Assembly: GCA_900637275.1 (NCBI GenBank)
Contig: LR134362.1
Location: 1,302,001-1,366,000 of the forward strand
Length of the DNA stretch: 64,000 nt
Origin: [Pasteurella] aerogenes
GTDB taxonomy: Bacteria; Pseudomonadota; Gammaproteobacteria; Enterobacterales; Pasteurellaceae
Direction of reading: 5' to 3'
The position numbers and the translations under genes were made by a program. Positions within the stretch are counted from its first letter, which is position 1, and each line of letters starts with the position of its first letter. The notes beneath the pieces were generated by a model. It did no database searches, had not been told where the DNA came from, and saw only the letters and a program-made list of their open reading frames with translations. Shown in pieces: positions 7,407 through 15,750 of the stretch.

Positions 7407-7473
7407 TTTGAAAATCAACTTCCAAAAAATCGCTATTCTTTTCTCAATTTTAATAATCTAAAATACGCTTATT
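7407..7473 (+). promoter_or_regulatory. LysR-like operator and promoter of the NMO gene
   Basis: GAAAATCAACTTCC (7410-7423), -35-like TTCTTT (7436-7441), a 17-base spacer and -10 TAAAAT (7459-7464) repeat the layout found upstream of the SnoaL-like gene. The stretch ATTCTT-15-ATCTAAAATAC-1-CTTATT is the same length in both. Confidence 0.6.
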
Positions 7474-7497
7474 CCATTTTTTAAATCAGAGAAAATT

Positions 7498-8451
7498 ATG
7501 CAAAACAATCGTATTAGCCAAATTTTAAATATCAAATATCCCATCGTCCAAGCCCCAATGTCGTGGCTGACTGATGCACATTTAGTGGCAAGTGTTGCCA
7601 ATGCTGGCGGATTGGGCTTTTTAGCTCCGCACGCAGGGCAAACCACCAATCCCTTGTCCAATCAAGATGTGTTAGACCGTATGCGTGCTGAAATTCGTAA
7701 AGTTAAAGCCTTGACGGATAAGCCTTTTGGCATGCCATTTATGTTGTCTTATGATTTTTCGCTGATTCCGCTGATGGTGGATTTGCTGATTGAAGAGCAA
7801 GTGCCTGTGGTGCTGGATAATGGTTGGTTGGACGAAGCGATTTACGCTAAACTCAAACAGGCAGGCATTAAAATCATTTGTCGCCTGCCGAATCCAAATT
7901 TGCCAGACGCTTTAAAAGCTCAAAAGTTGGGTGCGGATATTTTGGTGCTGACGGGTTTTGATGAAGGCGGAACTTTGCCAATGAAAGAAATTGGCAGTTT
8001 TAATGTATTGGCGGAATTTGTGGGTAAAGTGGATTTGCCGATGATGCTCGCTGGTGGCATTGCTGATAAAAAAGCGGTTCAGACCGCGTTTATGCTCGGT
8101 GCAGAAGGCGTGTGGGTGGGGACGGCATTTATCGCTACGCACGAGTGTCGAGCCAGTCAAAAAGTGAAAGATTGGATGGTTCAATCAACTGCCAATGATT
8201 TGTTATTGTTCCGCACCGAGCCGTATTATTACCGCTCTTTGCCAACCGAAGTTGCCAAAAAATGCTTTGAAATGAGCGAAAATGGGGCAACTCGTGCCGA
8301 TATTGCCAAAGTGATGAATGCGGGAACAGGTATGCGTTTGGGTATGCTAGAAGGGGATTTTGAGCATGGCTATGTGTCGGTGGGCAATGGCATTTCTGCG
8401 ATTGACCGTGTGAAAAGCGTGCAGGAATTGGTTGATGAATTGATGGGATAG
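7498..8451 (+). CDS. Nitronate monooxygenase-family flavoprotein
   Basis: FMN-dependent TIM-barrel enzyme of 317 residues in the 2-nitropropane dioxygenase / FabK superfamily, in which members oxidise alkyl nitronates or reduce enoyl groups. Visible marks are YPIVQAPMSW near the start (flavin-binding strand), ANAGGLGFLAPHA, and LAGGIADKKAVQTAFMLGAEGVWVGTAF, written here as LAGGIAD and LGAEGVWVGTAF, the phosphate-binding end of the barrel. The exact substrate cannot be read. It stands alone with its own promoter of the LysR-linked type and its own terminator. Confidence 0.88.
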   Translation: MQNNRISQILNIKYPIVQAPMSWLTDAHLVASVANAGGLGFLAPHAGQTTNPLSNQDVLDRMRAEIRKVKALTDKPFGMPFMLSYDFSLIPLMVDLLIEEQVPVVLDNGWLDEAIYAKLKQAGIKIICRLPNPNLPDALKAQKLGADILVLTGFDEGGTLPMKEIGSFNVLAEFVGKVDLPMMLAGGIADKKAVQTAFMLGAEGVWVGTAFIATHECRASQKVKDWMVQSTANDLLLFRTEPYYYRSLPTEVAKKCFEMSENGATRADIAKVMNAGTGMRLGMLEGDFEHGYVSVGNGISAIDRVKSVQELVDELMG

Positions 8452-8454
8452 GCA

Positions 8455-8488
8455 AAACGCCGTTTGGTTGGATTCAAACAGCGTTTTT
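8455..8488 (+). terminator. Terminator after the NMO gene
   Basis: AAAACGCCGTTTG pairs with CAAACAGCGTTTT with few mismatches and runs into T residues, four bases past the stop codon. Confidence 0.75.
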
Positions 8489-8510
8489 CTTTTGGGGGCT
8501 TTGATCAAGA

Positions 8511-8568
8511 GCGGTGGGATTTTCACAAGATTTTGCGAATTACAAAATTTTCAAAAAATTCCACCGCT
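8511..8568. repeat. Palindromic intergenic repeat, copy A
   Basis: GCGGTGGGATTTTCAC opens and AATTCCACCGC closes an imperfect palindrome of about 58 bases with the internal motif AGATTTTGCGAATT. Related copies lie at 8999-9065 and 9739-9805. This copy has lost the full uptake core. Confidence 0.7.
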
Positions 8569-8578
8569 ATATATTTTA

Positions 8579-8869
8579 TTAAGCGTTATTTGTATAGCGT
8601 TCTATTAACTCTGCCATTGTGTAGGCTTGTGGACTATTAATTTGACGTAAATTTTGACAAATACTTTGTTTCGTTGCGGCATCTTTATTTTGACTAAGTT
8701 TAAAACAATACCCAACCAAAACTAATTCACCATTTTCTTTTGTCTGTAAAATCATAGGGATATGAGCAACTTCTCCATTGGGTGTTATAAGTGTTGCTAA
8801 AGAATGTGATCGGATAAATGTGGCAATTTCCGCCAAATTATCTTGTTTAAATGTTGCAGGAATAAACAT
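8579..8869 (-). pseudogene. PaiB-like FMN-binding protein with large internal deletion
   Basis: The 96-residue product joins the two ends of a PaiB-type protein. Residues 1-55 (MFIPATFKQDN, then SLATLITPNGEVAHIPMIL and VLVGY) match the family's opening strands. The next residues, KLSQNKDAATKQSI, match a motif that in PaiB lies near the C terminus, about 100 residues later. The FMN-binding core and the conserved ANPQW/ISPxWY region are absent, with the frame kept. PaiB proteins are about 200 residues. It is therefore probably a non-functional in-frame deletion, or at most a mini-protein. Confidence 0.7.
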
Positions 8870-8998
8870 TTTTAAAACCTTTTATTTTGTGTTTGCTTAT
8901 TTTTCAGGTAACAGAGAAAGTTATTTTATCGTAATAAGCAGAAAATAAAAGGATCGTTTAAATCGGCAATGTGGAGATGAGTAGGAGAACATGTATTG

Positions 8999-9065
8999 TA
9001 AAGTGCGGTGGGATTTCCACGAGGTTTTGCCATTGGCAAAAATGTTGGAAAATCCTACCGCTTTT
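8999..9065. repeat. Palindromic intergenic repeat, copy B, with uptake signal
   Basis: AAAGTGCGGTGGGATTTCC and GGAAAATCCTACCGCTTTT are near-complementary arms around GAGGTTTTGCCATTGGCAAAA. It contains a perfect AAGTGCGGT at 9001 and lies between the PaiB remnant and the DUF1349 gene. Confidence 0.75.
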
Positions 9066-9123
9066 ATTTTTAGGTGCCTGTTTACCTTGTTATAATGTTC
9101 GTTCTTATTCTCAAGGAGCCACA

Positions 9124-9732
9124 ATGCAAGTTTTTAATCCGCAGTCGCTTGTTTGGACGAGAGAGCCGCAAGCCTATGAAATATCAGAAAATAAAATCAC
9201 GATCACCACAACACCGCATACGGATTTGTGGCAACGTACCTATTATCACTTCCAAAATGACAATGCACCTGTATTGCAAATGCAAACCGATGAACGCTAT
9301 TTTAGTTTTGTGGTGAAAACGGATTTTTCAGGCAGTCATCAACGCTTTGACCAGTGTGGCATCGTGCTATACCTTGATAGCGAAAATTGGTTGAAAGCTT
9401 CGGTCGAGTACGAAAATGAGCAATTCCAACATCTTGGTAGCGTGGTAACCAATCACGGCTATTCTGATTGGGCTACGGTGGAAATTGCGGCGGATATTAA
9501 ATCCATGTGGTTTCGTTTAAGTCGCCGAGAAAGCGATTATTGCCTGGAATGCTCGTATGATGGCGTGCATTTTCAGCAAATGCGAATTTGTCATTTGCAT
9601 AAAGGCAATGAGATGATCCGCTTTGGTATCTATGCCTGCTCGCCTGAAAATTCGTCGTTTACAGCCATTTTTACGGATATGGTATTAACCGAATGCCAAT
9701 GGCAAGCCCATAATGGACAACAGCCTGATTAA
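9124..9732 (+). CDS. DUF1349 family protein
   Basis: A 202-residue soluble protein with the concanavalin-like beta-sandwich signature of DUF1349: TDLWQRTYYHFQNDNAP, then QCGIVLYLDSENWLKASVEYEN and FGIYACSPENSSF, each shown in part. No signal peptide. Biochemical role unknown; related fungal and bacterial proteins carry vague names such as regulation of enolase. I chose ATG 9124, which has AAGGAG six bases upstream; a longer GTG frame would read through repeat copy B. A perfect TATAAT lies at 9091-9096. A decayed paralogue tail is found at 4555-4631. Confidence 0.82.
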   Translation: MQVFNPQSLVWTREPQAYEISENKITITTTPHTDLWQRTYYHFQNDNAPVLQMQTDERYFSFVVKTDFSGSHQRFDQCGIVLYLDSENWLKASVEYENEQFQHLGSVVTNHGYSDWATVEIAADIKSMWFRLSRRESDYCLECSYDGVHFQQMRICHLHKGNEMIRFGIYACSPENSSFTAIFTDMVLTECQWQAHNGQQPD

Positions 9733-9738
9733 ACCATA

Positions 9739-9805
9739 TAAAGTGCGGTGAGATTTTCACGAGATTTTGCAATTTGCAAAAAATTAAGAAAATCCCACTG
9801 CTTTC
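9739..9805. repeat. Palindromic intergenic repeat, copy C, with uptake signal
   Basis: AAAGTGCGGTGAGATTTTC and GAAAATCCCACTGCTTT form arms around GAGATTTTGCAATTTGCAAAA. It lies just after DUF1349 and may serve as its terminator. Confidence 0.75.
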
Positions 9806-9808
9806 CTT

Positions 9809-10436
9809 TCAACCTCCCCAAAATCGCTTTTGCCACTGTTTCGGGCTGATGTGATGGTTGGCTTTAAAGTGCTGACGGAAAGCGGTGGCAGAATTAAAAC
9901 CGATTTGGCGGGCGATTTCTTCAATACCGAGCTTAGAGCTTTCTAACAATTCTCGCCCTTTTTATAACCGCACTTCAATCAGCCATTCCGCTAATGCCAT
10001 TCCCGTTGCCTTGCGAAAATGGCGGATAAAGGTGCTGCGGCTCATCATGAGCTTTTCGGCGAGTGTGTCAATGGAATAATCAGCGTTTAGGTTCGTTCGC
10101 ATTATATCTAGCCATTCGTTGATGTTTTCGTTGGCGGTTTTGCGAGTAACGGGCTGTTCAATAAATTGTGCCTGCCCACCTTCCCGATGGGGTGAAATGA
10201 CCAACAAACGTGCCAGTTGATTGGCAATTTTTACGCCATATTGTCGGCGAACAATCACTAGGCAACAATCCAACCCTGCCGCCGTGCCTGCGGAAGTGAT
10301 GATGTTTTCATCTTCAATATAAATGGCACTGCAATCTAATTTCACTTGCGGAAAACGCTGTCTGAAATCCGTTTCGCCCAGCCAGTGCATTGTGGCTTTT
10401 TTGCTGTTCAACAAACCTGCATAGGCAAAAGGATAT
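9809..10436 (-). pseudogene. AraC-family regulator (GlxA/FtrA-like), interrupted
   Basis: The reverse strand encodes the end of a DJ-1/PfpI-like domain (FAYAGLLNSKKATMHW, then DENIITSAGTAAGLD) and an AraC DNA-binding domain. The second helix-turn-helix is cut off: EVRL is followed by TAA at the place where relatives have Gln, and the frame then continues KGRELLESSKLGIEEIARQI to KQWQKRFWGG and a natural stop. The first half of the DJ-1 domain is also missing, ended upstream by TGA. A single C-to-T change explains the internal stop. Truncation at both ends makes activity unlikely. Confidence 0.82.
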
Positions 10437-10894
10437 GGGGAAGTTCAATTGTTGGAAAATTATTTAAAATGGTTGTAAAAAAGTGGGGGGAATTATTTGT
10501 ACTCTAAAAAATACTTAAATCAACCGCACTTTTACTCCTTAAACAGAATGGCGTTTGGTCAATAATGTGATACAAACATCCAAAATTTTTGGATAACGGC
10601 CAATAATGGTAAAAATTATCAGACAAAACACTATAATCTTTCGGTAATTATTACGATGGAGGATGCCATTGGTTTGGCAGTGCTGGGCAATACTCGTTTT
10701 CTACTAATATTCTCCATTTGAAAAAGTGCTTGTTGCTCATCTGTACCTATTTATTTAATTTATAAAATCAACTGATATAAATACTAATAAATAAAATGGT
10801 ATGTGAAAATAAATGTAAAAAAGAGAAACCTTGCTTTATAAGGTTTCTCTGTGGTTTTAAGTATTATATTTTACACTTTTAATTTATATGTAAC
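10437..10894. other. Gene-poor right edge of the accessory stretch
   Basis: This 458-base stretch holds no intact gene. It contains one uptake signal (ACCGCACTTT near 10523), the ssb terminator (10815-10850) and, at about 10560-10735, an open frame reading NNGKNYQTKHYNLSVIITM. That last piece faintly recalls the N-terminal region of RhuM-type proteins, but is too short and diverged to call. Confidence 0.4.
10815..10850 (-). terminator. Intrinsic terminator of ssb
   Basis: Read on the reverse strand, AGAGAAACCTT pairs with AAGGTTTCTCT (10840-10850 with 10822-10832) and is followed by a run of six T. It lies 45 bases after the ssb stop. Confidence 0.85.
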
Positions 10895-11362
10895 TCAAAA
10901 CGGGATATTGTCATCAAAATTATCAAGTGGTGGTTCTGGAGATTTTGGTTGTTGCGGCGATGATGCCGGTTTTGATGCTGCCATTGGGCGAGACGCGCTA
11001 GTTTGGTCATAAGCGCCACTGCGGTCAGAACGACTGTCTAACATTTGCAACACATCACCTTGAATTTCTGTAGTATAACGGTCTTGACCATTTTGATCTT
11101 GCCATTTGCGGGTTCTTAAACGACCTTCTACGTAAACTTTCGAGCCTTTACGCAAATATTCGCCCGCAACTTCCGCTTGACGACGATAAAAAACAATACG
11201 ATGCCATTCAGTTATTTCACGACGTTCGTTCGTCGTTTTATCCAACCAACTTTCACTGGTTGCCACGCTGATATTTGCTACTGCCTCGCCATTTGGCATG
11301 GTACGGATTTCCGGGTCATTGCCTAAATTACCAACAATAATTACTTTATTTACTCCGGCCAT
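10895..11362 (-). CDS. ssb: Single-stranded DNA-binding protein
   Basis: Homotetrameric protein that coats ssDNA during replication, repair and recombination, and recruits partners through its acidic tip. 155 residues: OB-fold opening MAGVNKVIIVGNLGNDPE, strand WHRIVFYRRQAEVAGEYL with family aromatic residues, a disordered Gln/Pro/Ser-rich linker, and the tip DNFDDNIPF, a slight variant of DDDIPF. It diverges from uvrA, as in many gammaproteobacteria. In competent Pasteurellaceae SSB also protects incoming single strands (family knowledge). Confidence 0.97.
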   Translation of the reverse strand: MAGVNKVIIVGNLGNDPEIRTMPNGEAVANISVATSESWLDKTTNERREITEWHRIVFYRRQAEVAGEYLRKGSKVYVEGRLRTRKWQDQNGQDRYTTEIQGDVLQMLDSRSDRSGAYDQTSASRPMAASKPASSPQQPKSPEPPLDNFDDNIPF

Positions 11363-11564
11363 AATGTCCTCTAATGTTATTACGATCTGAAATGTCTGGT
11401 TATTTTGCCTGAAATTCCTTAAAAGATCTAGATTTAAAAATAAAATTTACTGGATATTTGCACAGTTATTCAAGATTGTGCGATAATGATCGCAAAATAA
11501 ACTTGTCAGTCTTGACGAAATTACTAAAATGTTGCAAAAAACGACCGCACTTTAAGACGTTATT

Positions 11565-14396
11565 ATGGAAAAAATTGAGATTCGCGGGGCAAGAACCCAC
11601 AATTTAAAAAATATCAACCTTACTATTCCTCGCGATAAATTAATCGTGATCACCGGTTTATCCGGCTCGGGAAAGTCTTCTCTTGCTTTTGATACTCTCT
11701 ATGCTGAAGGGCAACGGCGTTATGTGGAATCCCTCTCTGCTTATGCTCGTCAATTTTTATCCTTGATGGAAAAACCGGATGTAGATCACATCGAAGGGCT
11801 TTCGCCAGCGATTTCTATTGAACAAAAATCCACCTCCCACAACCCGCGTTCAACAGTGGGAACTATCACGGAAATTCACGATTATTTGCGCTTACTGTTT
11901 GCGCGTGTCGGCGAGCCGCGTTGTCCGAAACACGATGTGCCATTAGCGGCGCAAACCATCAGCCAAATGGTAGATAACGTTTTAGCCTTGCCCGCAGAAA
12001 GTAAAATGATGTTGTTGGCCCCTATCGTTAAAGAACGCAAAGGGGAACACGTCAAAATACTCGAAAATATCGCCTCACAAGGGTATATCCGCGCACGTAT
12101 TGATGGCGAAATTTGCGATTTATCCGATCCGCCTAAATTAGAATTACAAAAAAAACATACCATTGAAGTCGTCGTTGATCGCTTTAAAGTGCGTGATGAT
12201 ATTGCTACGCGTTTAGCGGAATCTTTTGAAACTGCCCTAGAGCTTTCCGGTGGTACTGTCGTAGTGGCGGATATGGATAATCCTGATGCACAGGAATTGG
12301 TCTTTTCTGCGAATTTTGCTTGCCCACATTGTGGTTACTCTATTCCGGAATTAGAACCTCGACTGTTTTCCTTTAATAACCCTGCGGGGGCTTGTCCGAC
12401 TTGCGATGGATTAGGGGTACAGCAGTATTTTGACGAAAAACGCGTACTCCAAAATCCAAGTGTTTCTTTAGCTGCGGGCGCGATCAAAGGCTGGGATCGA
12501 CGAAATTTTTATTATTATCAAATGCTGACTTCCCTCGCCAGACATTATCAATTCGATATTGATACTCCCTTCGAGGCATTACCGAAAAAAATTCAAGATA
12601 TCGTTTTACATGGTTCGGGCAAAGAGGAAATCGAATTTCAATACATGAATGATCGCGGTGATGTAGTACTGCGCCACCACAGTTTTGAAGGCATCCTAAA
12701 CAACATGGCAAGACGCTATAAAGAAACCGAATCTATGTCGGTACGCGAAGAATTAGCGAAGAATATTAGCAATCGTCCTTGTACTGATTGTGGCGGCTCT
12801 CGTTTGCGCCCGGAAGCTCGCCATGTCTACATCGGTCAAGCTAATTTGCCAGACATCTCGGAAAAAAGTATCGGCGAAGCGTTAAATTTTGTCAGCGAAT
12901 TATCCCTTTCTGGTCAAAAAGCCCATATTGCAGATAAAATTTTAAAAGAAATCAAAGAGCGTCTGCAATTTTTGGTCAATGTCGGGCTAAATTATTTGTC
13001 CCTTTCCCGTTCCGCAGAAACCCTTTCCGGCGGTGAAGCGCAGCGAATTCGCTTGGCAAGTCAAATCGGTGCAGGTTTGGTCGGCGTAATGTATGTGTTA
13101 GACGAACCATCTATCGGTTTACATCAACGAGATAATGAGCGTTTGCTAAATACCTTAATCCACTTACGTAATTTAGGCAATACGGTAATCGTAGTTGAAC
13201 ATGACGAAGATGCGATTATGGCAGCAGATCATATTATTGATATTGGTCCTGGTGCTGGTGTACATGGTGGTAATGTGGTGGCACAAGGTAATGCGCAAGA
13301 AATCATGGCAAATCCAAATTCCTTGACCGGTAAATTTTTATCCCGTGTAGAAAAAATTGAAATTCCGAAAAAACGCACCGCACTTGATAAGCAAAAAATC
13401 CTTAAATTAACAGGTGCCAGTGGCAATAACTTGAAAAATGTCAACTTAGAAATTCCGGTTGGTTTATTTACCTGTATCACCGGTGTTTCCGGTTCGGGAA
13501 AATCCACCTTAATCAATGACACCTTATTCCCACTGGCGCAAAACGCCCTTAATCGCGCAGAAAACAGCCAGCACGCTCCCTATAAAACTATTGAGGGCTT
13601 AGCATTTTTTGACAAAGTGATCGATATTGATCAAAGTCCAATCGGACGCACACCGCGCTCTAATCCGGCAACCTATACGGGGCTTTTTACTCCCATTCGC
13701 GAACTGTTTGCCGGTGTGCCGGAATCCCGTGCGCGCGGCTATAACCCGGGACGTTTTAGTTTCAACGTTCGAGGCGGACGCTGCGAAGCTTGCCAAGGCG
13801 ACGGTGTGATTAAAGTTGAAATGCACTTTTTGCCGGATGTTTATGTTGCCTGTGATCATTGTAAAGGCAAACGCTACAACCGCGAAACCTTGGAAATTCG
13901 TTACAAAGGGAAAACCATCCATCAAGTCTTGGACATGACGGTAGAAGAAGCACGCGAATTTTTCGATGCTATTCCAATGATCGCGCGCAAATTACAAACC
14001 TTGATTGATGTAGGCTTGTCCTATATTCGCTTAGGACAATCATCCACTACCCTTTCCGGCGGCGAAGCACAACGAGTAAAACTGGCAACGGAATTATCCA
14101 AACGGGATACAGGTAAAACCTTGTACATTCTTGACGAACCAACAACTGGCTTGCACTTTGCTGATATTAAACAATTATTAGAAGTGCTACACCGCTTGCG
14201 CGATCAAGGTAATACTATTGTGGTTATTGAACATAATTTAGATGTCATCAAAACTGCGGACTGGATCGTTGATCTCGGACCAGAAGGCGGTAGCGGCGGC
14301 GGTCAAATTATCGCCACTGGTACACCGGAACAAGTGGCGAAAGTGGAGGGCTCACATACCGCTCGTTTCCTTAAACCGATTTTGCAAAAATCCTAA
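11565..14396 (+). CDS. uvrA: Excinuclease ABC subunit A
   Basis: Damage-sensing ATPase of nucleotide excision repair; a UvrA dimer with UvrB scans for helix-distorting lesions. At 943 residues it has the normal length. Two ABC modules are visible: GLSGSGKSS at residues 31-39 and GVSGSGKST in the second half. ABC signatures LSGGEAQR appear twice. Zinc-finger cysteines show as CPHCGYS...CPTCDG and CEACQGDG...CDHCKG. The start ATG follows an uptake signal (ACCGCACTT at about 11547), so promoter and signal overlap closely. It is divergent from ssb. Confidence 0.98.
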   Translation: MEKIEIRGARTHNLKNINLTIPRDKLIVITGLSGSGKSSLAFDTLYAEGQRRYVESLSAYARQFLSLMEKPDVDHIEGLSPAISIEQKSTSHNPRSTVGTITEIHDYLRLLFARVGEPRCPKHDVPLAAQTISQMVDNVLALPAESKMMLLAPIVKERKGEHVKILENIASQGYIRARIDGEICDLSDPPKLELQKKHTIEVVVDRFKVRDDIATRLAESFETALELSGGTVVVADMDNPDAQELVFSANFACPHCGYSIPELEPRLFSFNNPAGACPTCDGLGVQQYFDEKRVLQNPSVSLAAGAIKGWDRRNFYYYQMLTSLARHYQFDIDTPFEALPKKIQDIVLHGSGKEEIEFQYMNDRGDVVLRHHSFEGILNNMARRYKETESMSVREELAKNISNRPCTDCGGSRLRPEARHVYIGQANLPDISEKSIGEALNFVSELSLSGQKAHIADKILKEIKERLQFLVNVGLNYLSLSRSAETLSGGEAQRIRLASQIGAGLVGVMYVLDEPSIGLHQRDNERLLNTLIHLRNLGNTVIVVEHDEDAIMAADHIIDIGPGAGVHGGNVVAQGNAQEIMANPNSLTGKFLSRVEKIEIPKKRTALDKQKILKLTGASGNNLKNVNLEIPVGLFTCITGVSGSGKSTLINDTLFPLAQNALNRAENSQHAPYKTIEGLAFFDKVIDIDQSPIGRTPRSNPATYTGLFTPIRELFAGVPESRARGYNPGRFSFNVRGGRCEACQGDGVIKVEMHFLPDVYVACDHCKGKRYNRETLEIRYKGKTIHQVLDMTVEEAREFFDAIPMIARKLQTLIDVGLSYIRLGQSSTTLSGGEAQRVKLATELSKRDTGKTLYILDEPTTGLHFADIKQLLEVLHRLRDQGNTIVVIEHNLDVIKTADWIVDLGPEGGSGGGQIIATGTPEQVAKVEGSHTARFLKPILQKS

Positions 14397-14398
14397 AA

Positions 14399-14455
14399 AA
14401 ACACCGCACTTTGCCCACGCAAGCAGCAAGAAAACCCAAAGTGCGGTCACTTTTT
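14399..14455 (+). terminator. Paired uptake-signal terminator of uvrA
   Basis: ACCGCACTT at 14403-14411 and AAGTGCGGT at 14439-14447 are inverted copies separated by 27 bases, followed by CACTTTTTTA. Confidence 0.8.
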
Positions 14456-14631
14456 TAGCGTTTTTTACATAAACAAAGCGGATGATAATAATTTATCCAT
14501 TACCTTGAATTTTTTGTGCGTTTACGTCAAAAATTTCTGTTATAAACCGCGTTTTTTTGGTACATTTAGCACAATTTTTTCATCGCTCAACATTGAGCAT
14601 TTCTTATACAATATAATTTTACGGAATTCTT

Positions 14632-15687
14632 ATGCTATTAAAAAAAATTCGTGGTTTATTTTCCAACGATCTTTCCATCGATCTCGGTACAGCAAATACA
14701 TTAATTTACGTCAAAGGACAAGGCATCGTATTAGATGAACCTTCTGTTGTGGCAATTCGTCGCGATCGTATTGGATCTTTAAAAAGCATCGCCGCAGTCG
14801 GTAAAGAAGCCAAATTAATGTTGGGAAGAACGCCAAAAAGTATTGAAGCTATTCGACCGATGAAAGACGGGGTTATCGCCGATTTCTCCGTAACTGAAAA
14901 AATGTTGCAATACTTTATTAAACAAGTACATAGCGGCAATTTTATGCGTCCAAGCCCGCGAGTTTTAGTTTGTGTTCCAGCGGGTGCTACCCAAGTAGAA
15001 CGTCGTGCAATCAAAGAATCTGCCATTGGCGCCGGCGCACGTGAAGTATATCTGATTGAAGAACCAATGGCGGCGGCAATTGGTGCGAAATTGCCGGTTT
15101 CTACCGCAACAGGTTCAATGGTGATTGATATTGGTGGCGGTACCACCGAAGTGGCGGTCATCTCATTAAATGGTATCGTATATTCATCCTCTGTGCGTAT
15201 TGGTGGAGATCGTTTTGACGAAGCGATCATTGCCTACGTTCGCCGCACGTTCGGTTCTATCATCGGTGAGCCAACCGCAGAACGCATTAAACAAGAAATC
15301 GGGATTGCCTACATTCAAGATGAAGACGAAGTCAAAGAAATGGAAGTGCATGGTCATAATTTAGCGGAAGGCGCACCGCGTACCTTCAGCGTCACATCAC
15401 GTGATGTACTAGAAGCTTTACAACAACCGTTAAACGGAATTATCACCGCAGTACGCACAGCATTAGAAGAATGCCAACCGGAACACGCTGCCGATATTTT
15501 TGAGCGCGGCATTGTCTTAACTGGTGGCGGTGCATTATTGCGCAATTTTGACGTGTTACTATCAAAAGAAACCGGCGTTCCTGTGATCGTGGCAGAAGAT
15601 CCGTTAACCTGTGTTGCTCGTGGTGGCGGTGAGGCCCTTGATATGATCGACATGCACGGTGGTGACATCTTTAGTGATGAAGTTTAA
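14632..15687 (+). CDS. mreB: Rod shape-determining protein MreB
   Basis: Actin-like ATPase that forms membrane-bound filaments guiding lateral wall synthesis. 351 residues. Phosphate-1 loop DLGTANTLIYVKG is near the start; phosphate-2 reads DIGGGTTEVAVIS; the adenosine motif is LTGGGALLRN. The hydrophobic N-terminal start MLLKKIRGLFSNDLSIDLG contains the membrane-insertion helix typical of Gram-negative MreB. It is followed by mreC and mreD, although a paired uptake-signal terminator in between probably makes mreB much more abundant than MreCD. Confidence 0.98.
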   Translation: MLLKKIRGLFSNDLSIDLGTANTLIYVKGQGIVLDEPSVVAIRRDRIGSLKSIAAVGKEAKLMLGRTPKSIEAIRPMKDGVIADFSVTEKMLQYFIKQVHSGNFMRPSPRVLVCVPAGATQVERRAIKESAIGAGAREVYLIEEPMAAAIGAKLPVSTATGSMVIDIGGGTTEVAVISLNGIVYSSSVRIGGDRFDEAIIAYVRRTFGSIIGEPTAERIKQEIGIAYIQDEDEVKEMEVHGHNLAEGAPRTFSVTSRDVLEALQQPLNGIITAVRTALEECQPEHAADIFERGIVLTGGGALLRNFDVLLSKETGVPVIVAEDPLTCVARGGGEALDMIDMHGGDIFSDEV

Positions 15688-15704
15688 TCCAATCAACGAG
15701 TGCA

Positions 15705-15735
15705 AAAAGTGCGGTAATTTTAACCGCACTTTTCG
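15705..15735 (+). terminator. Paired uptake-signal hairpin between mreB and mreC
   Basis: AAGTGCGGT (15707-15715) and ACCGCACTT (15723-15731) form a tight stem with a seven-base loop and a TTTT tail. With mreC starting only 16 bases later, partial readthrough is the likely way mreCD are expressed. Confidence 0.8.
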
Positions 15736-15750
15736 TCTTGGAATGAGAAC

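Noticed and set aside
8971..9123. Longer GTG start for the DUF1349 protein
   Set aside because: The extension is translated from palindromic repeat copy B, and a clear AAGGAG precedes ATG 9124.
3893..10894. Prophage or integrative conjugative element
   Set aside because: No integrase, phage structural, mobilisation or plasmid maintenance gene is present; uptake by transformation explains the content better.
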